Assembly: GCA_019136395.1 (NCBI GenBank)
Contig: JAGVUH010000394.1
Location: 1 to 27,500, forward strand
Direction: 5' to 3'
Source of the DNA: Gammaproteobacteria bacterium
GTDB lineage: Bacteria > Pseudomonadota > Gammaproteobacteria > Chromatiales > Chromatiaceae
Length of the DNA: 27,500 nt
Part shown: positions 19,373-27,500 of the stretch, one piece after another
Numbering within the stretch: the first letter of the stretch is position 1
Layout: every line of letters begins with the position of its first letter
Program-made: the position numbers and the translations under genes
Notes under the pieces: model-generated
Databases searched by the model: none
Seen by the model: the letters and a program-made list of their open reading frames with translations, nothing else
Told to the model about the DNA's origin: nothing

Positions 19373-20952
19373 GCCCCTTTCCTCCGCCGTTTCGCTGGGG
19401 CGAATAGCGCGTTGAAGAGGGCCTGGTGCCCCTCACTGTCGAAGGTCGCGAAGATCTGCGCGAACTCTTCCCGCGCCCGGTGCTGCTGTTCCAGCAGGTG
19501 TCCGACCAGAACCCCCATGGTCAGGAGGGTATCGGTGCTGGCGTGGGTTTCGTCACGCATCCGCTGGGCCATGTCGCGCAAATGATCGGCCTGCACCGCC
19601 AGGTCCTGGAAATTACCCAGATTGTCAAGCAGGACCTTCATCAGTTTCACCAGTTGACGCACCTCCTGCTTCGGGTAGAGGCTATCGAAAAACTCGATGA
19701 GGTAGCGCAGTTTTTTGCAACTCTTGCGGAGTTCGTGCATGTCCTCCGGGGGTGAGTCCGGGGTGATCGCCCGCCCTTCCTTGCGCACGCGCCGGTACAT
19801 GGTCCAGATGCGCTCATCCGCCACAGCCTTGACCGGACGCATGGCATTGGGGACGACCGACTGCTCGGGTACCGGGGCTTCGAGAAAGGCCCGCCAGTCA
19901 CGCAGCAGGTCACGCAGGCGTTTGGAATCCAGATGCGCCACCAGTGCCTTCTGCTCGGCACCGTAATGGGCATGGATGAAGTCCCGCAGGGGCTCCAGGT
20001 GGTGTCGCAGAGCCTCAGGCAGGCTGCTCTGAAAATCGTTGAAATCGAGAAGATAGACATCGAGGTCCCGGACTGGGCCAGTGAACTCGCCCAGCCAGCC
20101 GAAGGCATCCTTGTAACGCTCGACCAGGTCGGCGGCAAAGACGTCCTTGATCTGGGTCAGGGCGGAGCGGGTCCGGCGCACGGCCACGCGCAGATCGTGG
20201 AGAAACTCCGAATCCAGGTTCTCGCGGGTCCCCGGGATGTTGACCTCAATGGTGTTGAGCAGGTGCAGCAGGATCTCCTTCGCCGTGGCATCGGCGCGGC
20301 GTTGCGGATCGAGCCGGAAATCAAGCTGAGAACTGTAGTCCAGGGCTCGGCGCCCGGCGGCCGCCAGGGCCTCTTCCAGCAGTTCGGCACGGGCCAGTGA
20401 TAGCTTCAGGTCTTGTTGCAGGAGGCGCGCCGTTGCCTGTAACTCCTCATCGTAGCCCTTGACGCCATGTAACCGCAGCAGGACGGAAATGGGACCCTGG
20501 CGCTCGCGGCCCTTGTCCACGTAACGATTCTGCTCCAGTTCCAGACGGACGACGGTCTTGTCGTCCTCGTTGAGGAGGCGCCAACTGATGAGGCGCGAAT
20601 GCACATCCAGCAAGGGCAGGAGGCGGCGGATGCCCACCAGGCTCGCCAGGCGGTCGATCTCCGGGATGCTGGGGAGATCGGCGGCGAAGCCGGGATCCCG
20701 GTCGGTACTCCACGCCAGCGTCGGGGCTTCACCATGGAGGTCACGCCAGATCAGCTCCCGCTGGGAACCATCTCCGCGCTCTTCCAACAGGGAGCCGGCC
20801 TGATACAGACTCCAATCGAAGGTGTCATAGAAACGGCGGATCAATTCTTGGGGCTCATCCTCAGTCACGCTATAGCGCCCCTCAAAGGCATCCTTGATGC
20901 CCTGTAGGTCGGTCCCATCGGGAACCAGATAGGCCTGAGCAAATTCGTTCAT
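19369..20952 (-). CDS. CHAD-domain protein with degenerate CYTH-like N-terminus
   Basis: A 527-residue soluble protein. The C-terminal part (about 215-510) is a CHAD domain, an all-helical fold that binds inorganic polyphosphate through conserved His and basic residues: HDLRVAVRRTRSAL (His252, Arg255, Arg259, Arg260) and HELRKSCKKLRYLIEFF (His406, Arg409, Lys413, Lys414, Arg416). The N-terminal 200 residues look like a CYTH/triphosphate-tunnel fold (YDTFDWSLYQAGSLLEER; KTVVRLELEQNRYV). They lack the ExExK catalytic signature, so phosphatase or cyclase activity is doubtful. ATG 20952 is the only reasonable start; an AGAGGA lies some 17 nt upstream, somewhat far. The 3' end is translationally coupled to the ParA-type gene. 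Confidence 0.86.
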   Translation of the reverse strand: MNEFAQAYLVPDGTDLQGIKDAFEGRYSVTEDEPQELIRRFYDTFDWSLYQAGSLLEERGDGSQRELIWRDLHGEAPTLAWSTDRDPGFAADLPSIPEIDRLASLVGIRRLLPLLDVHSRLISWRLLNEDDKTVVRLELEQNRYVDKGRERQGPISVLLRLHGVKGYDEELQATARLLQQDLKLSLARAELLEEALAAAGRRALDYSSQLDFRLDPQRRADATAKEILLHLLNTIEVNIPGTRENLDSEFLHDLRVAVRRTRSALTQIKDVFAADLVERYKDAFGWLGEFTGPVRDLDVYLLDFNDFQSSLPEALRHHLEPLRDFIHAHYGAEQKALVAHLDSKRLRDLLRDWRAFLEAPVPEQSVVPNAMRPVKAVADERIWTMYRRVRKEGRAITPDSPPEDMHELRKSCKKLRYLIEFFDSLYPKQEVRQLVKLMKVLLDNLGNFQDLAVQADHLRDMAQRMRDETHASTDTLLTMGVLVGHLLEQQHRAREEFAQIFATFDSEGHQALFNALFAPAKRRRKGA

Positions 20953-21163
20953 TGATGGATGTATCGTCCTCTTAGGTTGCTATGATGGAAACCATTGGTG
21001 GCCCGCCCTGCCTGTGTCAGTGGACTGGGAGCGCCACCCGCCTTATCCCACACCCAGGCGATGCAGGTCATCTGGAGGGGAGTGGCTTCATGATGTTGAT
21101 TTGCAACAAGCCCGATGTTACGCGACTTTTGCCTTGCCGACCAGATAATCCCCCGACAGCTCC

Positions 21164-21976
21164 ATGTTTCCCCCACCCCGCAAGCGCTTCGGACAGAACT
21201 TCCTCCAGGACCCGACAATCATCGAGCAAATCCTGACCGCCATCGCCCCCCAGGCCGGGGATCGCCTGGTGGAGATTGGCCCCGGCCGGGGGGCCATTAC
21301 CCAGCCCCTGTTGCGGCAGGCGGGTCGTTTGGACGTGGTAGAACTGGATCGGGATCTGATCGAACCCCTAAGGCGGGCCTGCCAGGGCTTGGGCCAACTG
21401 ACCATTCACCAGGCCGACGCCCTCGCCTTCGCACTTTGTCCACTCGCGGGCCCCAACGGTAAAGTGCGCATCGTCGGCAACCTACCCTATAACATCTCCA
21501 CCCCTCTCCTCTTTCGTTTCCTGGAGCAAAAGGCTTGCATTCAGGATCTGCACCTGATGCTACAAAAGGAGGTGGTGGACCGTATCGTGGCACCCCCAGG
21601 GTCCAAGACTTTCGGGCGCCTTTCGGTGATGGTTCAGACCTGGTGCCAGGCCTTGGCCCTGTTCGATATCCCCGCCCAGTCCTTCTTTCCCGCGCCCAAG
21701 GTCAACTCCGCCTTTCTGCGCCTACTGCCCCTGGATCCCGTCCCCCTCACACCATGCAATCCTCGCCACCACGCCCATCTGGTGGCCCTCGCCTTCTCTC
21801 AGCGCCGAAAGACCTTACGTAATAGCCTTAAGGACCTGGTCAGTTCGGCAGATTTTGACCGATTGAACATTGATCCGGGTCAACGAGCCGAGGATTTGCC
21901 CGTCTCAGCCTTTGTCGCTTTGGCTGATGTGACTTGTAATACCTCATATGATGACCACGAAAGTGGCAAGAGTTAG
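21164..21976 (+). CDS. rsmA: 16S rRNA dimethyladenosine transferase RsmA (KsgA)
   Basis: Methylates two adjacent adenines near the 3' end of 16S rRNA during late 30S assembly, using S-adenosylmethionine. The product is 270 residues (E. coli 273). Motifs: KRFGQNFLQDPTII (8-21), SAM loop VEIGPGRGAIT (36-46), ELDRDL, and catalytic NLPYNIS (106-112), then FFPAPKVNSAFLRL and AFSQRRKTLRNSL. The ATG at 21164 matches the family N-terminus; the ribosome binding site is weak. It is followed 23 bp later by lon in the same direction. No pdxA or apaG, its usual neighbours in enterics, is present. Confidence 0.97.
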   Translation: MFPPPRKRFGQNFLQDPTIIEQILTAIAPQAGDRLVEIGPGRGAITQPLLRQAGRLDVVELDRDLIEPLRRACQGLGQLTIHQADALAFALCPLAGPNGKVRIVGNLPYNISTPLLFRFLEQKACIQDLHLMLQKEVVDRIVAPPGSKTFGRLSVMVQTWCQALALFDIPAQSFFPAPKVNSAFLRLLPLDPVPLTPCNPRHHAHLVALAFSQRRKTLRNSLKDLVSSADFDRLNIDPGQRAEDLPVSAFVALADVTCNTSYDDHESGKS

Positions 21977-21999
21977 CGTTTAGCCGCAGGCGAAGTACC

Positions 22000-24450
22000 A
22001 TGAACGATCTTGAGGACCAGCCGGAGACCATCAACCATGAGGCATCAGCGGACGCCGATGCCACGGAACAGCAACCGGAGGAAATAAGGGTCGAGCCTGC
22101 CATGCCCGCCCGCGTCAAGGACGTGCTGCCGGGCATCATCCATTTACTGCCCGTGGCGGCGCGCCCTTTCTTTCCCGGCCAGGCGGTTCCGCTACTCATG
22201 TCCGCCAAGCACTGGGCCAAGACGATCCGGGCCGTGGTGGAATCGGACAACAAAATCCTGGGCGTCGTGCTCGTGACGGGCGATACCGCGGAGGAATCCC
22301 AGCCCGAACATTTCTTTAGCGTCGGTACGGCCTGTCGGGTCCATCGCGTTCACGAGCAGGAGGGCTACCTTCAGGTCCTGGTGGAGTGTCTCCATCGCTT
22401 TCGGATCGAACATTGGGTTGCACGACGGGCGCCTTTCTCCGCCCGCGTCGAGTATCTACCCGAACCGAGTCGCGAACCGGATGGCGATGTCAAGGCTTAT
22501 GCCATGGCTGTCATCAACACCATCAAGGAACTCCTACCCCTCAACCCCCTGTACGTGGAGGAGCTTCGGGTCTTCCTCGACCGTTTCGGGCCCGACGATC
22601 CGTCTCACCTGTCCGATTTCGCTGCCAGTCTGACGACCTCCAACAAGGAACAACTCCAGGAAGTCCTGGAGGCGGTCGACCTGCTCAAGCGGATGGAAAA
22701 GGTCCTGATCCTGCTCAACAACGAACTGGAACTGGCCCGCGCGCAGCAAAAGATCAGGCAGTCCGTCGAAGAACGCATGCATAAACAGCAGCGTGACTTC
22801 TTCCTCAGGGAACAACTCAAGGTTATTCAAAAGGAACTGGGGCTGGCAAAGGACGACCGCACCGCGGAACTCGACAAATTCAAGGAACGTCTCAAGGGCT
22901 TGACCCTCACCGCCGAGGCCCAGAAACGGGTGGACGAGGAACTGGAAAAGATGGCCATCCTGGAAACGGGATCGCCAGAATATTCGGTTACGCGCAATTA
23001 CCTGGACTGGATCACCACCCTACCCTGGGGCAAGTATTCCCAGGATAAGCTGGATCTAAAACGCGCTCGCCGCTCCCTGGAGCGTGACCACTACGGTCTG
23101 GCGGACGTCAAGACCCGCATCCTGGAATTTCTGGCGGTGGGTATCCACAAGGGCGAGATCGCCGGTTCCATCATCCTGCTGGTGGGTCCCCCCGGCGTGG
23201 GCAAGACCTCGATAGGCCGTTCCATCGCCGACGCCCTGGGGCGTCGCTTCTACCGATTTTCAGTAGGCGGCATTCGCGATGAGGCCGAAATCAAGGGGCA
23301 TCGTCGAACCTATATTGGCGCCATGCCGGGCAAGTTTCTCCAGGCGGTCAAGGATACGGGTACCGCCAATCCGGTCATCATGCTTGATGAAATCGACAAG
23401 ATTGGTTCCTCCTATCACGGCGACCCGGCCTCCGCCCTGCTCGAGGTCTTGGACCCCGAACAAAACGTTGACTTTCTCGACCATTACCTGGATTTGCGCT
23501 TTGACCTTTCCAAAGTGCTCTTCGTCTGTACCGCCAACCAGATGGACAGCATCCCTGGTCCCCTCTTGGACCGTATGGAGGTCATCCCCTTGTCGGGTTA
23601 CATCCTGGAGGAAAAGCTCAATATCGCCAGGAAGTACCTGCTTCCCCGCCAGATCGACAAGGCCGGCCTGGCGAAACGCGCCGTAAGGCTGGATACAGCG
23701 ACCTTGCGTGCGGTCATCAGCGGCTACGCCCGTGATGCCGGCGTCCGTCGCCTGGACAAGCAATTGGGCAAGATCGTCAGGAAATCCGCAGTCCGGATGC
23801 TAGAAGGACAGGAACCTCCAATTGAGGTGAAAGAAGCGCAACTCAAGGAGTTCCTCGGTAGTCCGATTTTTCGGGACGATCGCAAACTCGGCGGTCCCGG
23901 CGTGGTCACCGGCTTGGCATGGACCGCGATGGGCGGCGCCACCCTGGCCATCGAGGCCGTGCGCACCCACGGTTTCACGCGCGGCTTCAAGCTTACAGGG
24001 CAGTTGGGCGATGTCATGAAGGAATCCGCGGAGATCGCCTATGGCTACGTCGTCAGTCACGCCGAGGATTTTGGCATTGACCCGGCATATTTCGAAAAGT
24101 CGTTCATTCACGTCCATGTTCCCGCCGGCGCCACCCCCAAGGATGGACCCTCCGCCGGGATTACCCTTGCCAGTGCCCTGATCTCACTCGCCAGGAAGCA
24201 ACCTGTGCGCCGTCTCGCTATGACGGGCGAGCTGACGCTCACCGGCGCGGTCTTCCCAGTCGGCGGTATCCGGGAAAAACTCATCGCCGCCCGTCGGTCC
24301 GGCATCAGGGAAATCATTCTTCCCGTTGACAATCAGGGGGAATTTGAGGAGGTTCCGGATTACGTGCGACAAGGGCTGACAATTCACTTCGCAACACGTT
24401 ATGAAGAGGTCGTGCCGCTCCTGTTCAAGGAGAAACTTCTCAAGCGCTAG
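22000..24450 (+). CDS. lon: ATP-dependent protease Lon (LonA)
   Basis: Cytoplasmic AAA+ serine protease that degrades misfolded and regulatory proteins; 816 residues (E. coli 784). N-terminal substrate-binding domain about 45-245 (IIHLLPVAARPFFPGQAVPLLM), then a coiled coil and the conserved FFLREQLKVIQKELG (267-281). AAA+ module: Walker A GPPGVGKT (396-403), Walker B VIMLDEIDK (Asp463, Glu464). Protease domain: catalytic Ser718 in KDGPSAG and Lys760 in PVGGIREK. It differs from typical enteric Lon by an acidic 40-residue leader (EDQPETINHEASADADATEQ) and by a Lon-like rather than canonical GKV motif (LTGAVFPVGG). The ATG at 22000 has AGGCGAAG upstream. It lies 23 bp after rsmA and probably shares its transcript. 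Confidence 0.97.
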   Translation: MNDLEDQPETINHEASADADATEQQPEEIRVEPAMPARVKDVLPGIIHLLPVAARPFFPGQAVPLLMSAKHWAKTIRAVVESDNKILGVVLVTGDTAEESQPEHFFSVGTACRVHRVHEQEGYLQVLVECLHRFRIEHWVARRAPFSARVEYLPEPSREPDGDVKAYAMAVINTIKELLPLNPLYVEELRVFLDRFGPDDPSHLSDFAASLTTSNKEQLQEVLEAVDLLKRMEKVLILLNNELELARAQQKIRQSVEERMHKQQRDFFLREQLKVIQKELGLAKDDRTAELDKFKERLKGLTLTAEAQKRVDEELEKMAILETGSPEYSVTRNYLDWITTLPWGKYSQDKLDLKRARRSLERDHYGLADVKTRILEFLAVGIHKGEIAGSIILLVGPPGVGKTSIGRSIADALGRRFYRFSVGGIRDEAEIKGHRRTYIGAMPGKFLQAVKDTGTANPVIMLDEIDKIGSSYHGDPASALLEVLDPEQNVDFLDHYLDLRFDLSKVLFVCTANQMDSIPGPLLDRMEVIPLSGYILEEKLNIARKYLLPRQIDKAGLAKRAVRLDTATLRAVISGYARDAGVRRLDKQLGKIVRKSAVRMLEGQEPPIEVKEAQLKEFLGSPIFRDDRKLGGPGVVTGLAWTAMGGATLAIEAVRTHGFTRGFKLTGQLGDVMKESAEIAYGYVVSHAEDFGIDPAYFEKSFIHVHVPAGATPKDGPSAGITLASALISLARKQPVRRLAMTGELTLTGAVFPVGGIREKLIAARRSGIREIILPVDNQGEFEEVPDYVRQGLTIHFATRYEEVVPLLFKEKLLKR

Positions 24451-24772
24451 AGAAATCCCATCTCATTTTAAAATTAGAGACCGCTTCACCCCTGACAGCG
24501 GGGTTAAGGAGGGTTTTTTTCCTGGATTTTTGCGGAAAGCATGGATGCTTAGTTCCGCCTCCTGAAACCTCAGGTGAAAAACTAACGCCCCGAAATATCA
24601 TTAACTTGGGCACCACGGACACTATTGGTTACTGCCCGGCTGAAGCCCCCTGTGCCGAAGCGCAATCACCTGGGGCTGCACCCCTGGCAGGGGTGTTAGA
24701 GACAGGATCATCCTGGCCATTTAGGCTTGGCGTGGAGGATCAGTTCTACCGCCGCAAATTTTCCCGGCCCCC
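24451..24772. other. 322-bp convergent intergenic region between lon and the rRNA operon
   Basis: No gene is supported here. It is more AT-rich at its left end, with several short hairpins: arms at 24488-24492/24500-24504, 24561-24565/24570-24574 and 24679-24685/24689-24695. The two transcription units (lon plus strand, rrn minus strand) end toward each other, so terminators are expected. A 62-codon frame at 24606-24794 has no ribosome binding site or recognisable content. Confidence 0.7.
24488..24520 (+). terminator. Weak intrinsic terminator candidate after lon
   Basis: A 5-bp ACCCC/GGGGT stem with a 7-nt loop (24488-24504) is followed after 9 nt by seven T residues (24514-24520). The stem is short and the T tract is offset, so it is only a candidate. 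Confidence 0.35.
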
Positions 24773-24807
24773 AAACAAAAACCCCGACGTCTGAAGAGAC
24801 GCCGGGG
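24773..24807 (-). terminator. Intrinsic terminator of the rRNA operon
   Basis: Read on the minus strand, an 11-bp GC-rich stem (24807-24797 with 24792-24782) closes a 4-nt loop. One G-U pair in the RNA completes the helix. It is followed at once by a T-rich run (24781-24773: TTTTTGTTT). It lies 15 nt beyond the 3' end of the 5S gene, exactly where the rrn terminator should be. Confidence 0.88.
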
Positions 24808-24821
24808 TTGGGGGATAAGGA

Positions 24822-24942
24822 CCTGGCGGTGACCTACTTTCACATGGGGAGGCCCCACACTATCATCGGCGATACACCGTTTCACTTCTGATTCTGAGTT
24901 CGGGATGGGATCAGGTGGTACCAGTGCTCCATGGCCGCCAGG
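24822..24942 (-). rRNA. rrf: 5S ribosomal RNA with a 6-nt tandem duplication
   Basis: A 121-nt minus-strand 5S rRNA running from CCTGGCGGCC at its 5' end to CACCGCCAGG at its 3' end. These termini pair as helix I, and GTACCACCTGATCCCAT and AGTGTGGGGCCTCCCCATG mark helices II and IV/V. Compared with E. coli 5S from memory, the segments before and after position 45 have exactly the same lengths (45 and 70 nt). The extra 6 nt arise from TCAGAA being present twice in tandem (plus-strand 24886-24897) in the conserved loop C region just after CCGAAC. Termini were placed by comparison and may be off by a few nucleotides. It lies downstream of 23S, before a strong terminator. Confidence 0.93.
24886..24897 (-). 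repeat. Tandem TCAGAA TCAGAA in 5S rRNA
   Basis: Two perfect adjacent 6-nt copies in the 5S sequence; typical bacterial 5S rRNA has one copy here, in CCGAACTCAGAAGTGAAAC. It adds exactly the 6 nt by which this 5S exceeds the E. coli core length. Confidence 0.9.
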
Positions 24943-24951
24943 AAAAAGGGC

Positions 24952-24973
24952 GGTGATGGTCTGCACCATCACC
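24952..24973. other. Hairpin in the 23S-5S spacer
   Basis: A perfect 9-bp inverted repeat (GGTGATGGT/ACCATCACC) with a 4-nt loop lies just upstream of 5S in the 86-nt 23S-5S spacer. It is likely an RNA processing structure (RNase E/III handling of the rrn precursor). Confidence 0.6.
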
Positions 24974-25028
24974 CAGAAGAGAGAGCGTTGGGTCGTTACC
25001 CACCCCGCGCACAGCGCTTGGGTGTTAG

Positions 25029-27500
<2,472 letters not shown>

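Noticed and set aside
21124..21149. GATAAT (21144-21149) as the rsmA -10 element
   Set aside because: It would start transcription about 8 nt before the ATG, and no -35 is present at a suitable distance.
24679..24695. Hairpin CACCCCT/AGGGGTG as a second terminator
   Set aside because: Seven base pairs with a tight loop but no T tract on either strand; kept only as a note in the intergenic entry.
24606..24794. 62-codon plus-strand frame between lon and 5S
   Set aside because: No ribosome binding site, no homology pattern, and it runs into the rrn terminator hairpin.

Overview
This is a chromosomal segment of a high-GC gammaproteobacterium. PurM, PurN, RsmA, Lon and the 23S/5S genes all read as gammaproteobacterial. 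The GC content and the mix of lactate oxidation and large phosphorelay genes would suit a purple sulfur bacterium (Chromatiales), but no gene here proves that placement. There is no phage, integrase, IS element, CRISPR array or tRNA gene, so the window is mostly core chromosome.

Layout: (1) 1-903, lipA on the minus strand, cut by the window edge. (2) 1101-4057, a minus-strand lutA-lutB-lutC operon for L-lactate oxidation with overlapping genes. (3) 4227-5351, a GT4 glycosyltransferase on the plus strand, converging with a PgsA-type phospholipid synthase (5364-5930). (4) 6024-14355, a four-gene minus-strand sensory cluster: two periplasmic binding proteins with Tat-type signals, a 1161-residue membrane hybrid kinase with three receivers, and a soluble PAS hybrid kinase ending in an HPt domain. 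(5) 14512-16414, purM-purN on the plus strand; the purM start is separated from its body by an 11-C tract that puts them in different frames. (6) 16483-17615, three small genes of unknown function. (7) 17724-18607, a metallophosphoesterase behind a 16-codon leader ORF. (8) 18608-20952, a ParA-type ATPase coupled to a CHAD-domain protein. (9) 21164-24450, rsmA and lon on the plus strand. (10) 24773-27500, the end of an rRNA operon on the minus strand (23S, 5S, terminator).

How the genes work together: lutABC is a self-contained pathway module, and purM/purN catalyse two steps of purine synthesis. The sensory cluster looks like a complete signal-input and phosphorelay unit (ligand capture, membrane kinase, HPt relay) but lacks a local output regulator. 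The CHAD-ParA pair is a plausible granule or cargo positioning module, because CHAD domains bind polyphosphate and ParA ATPases position cargo on the nucleoid.

The most surprising signals are in the RNA genes. The 23S gene lacks about 100 nt of near-universally conserved domain IV sequence. The 5S gene carries a 6-nt tandem duplication in its conserved loop C region. With the purM homopolymer frame break, these may be real lesions or biology, or they may be sequence/assembly errors. Each is reported with a way to decide.
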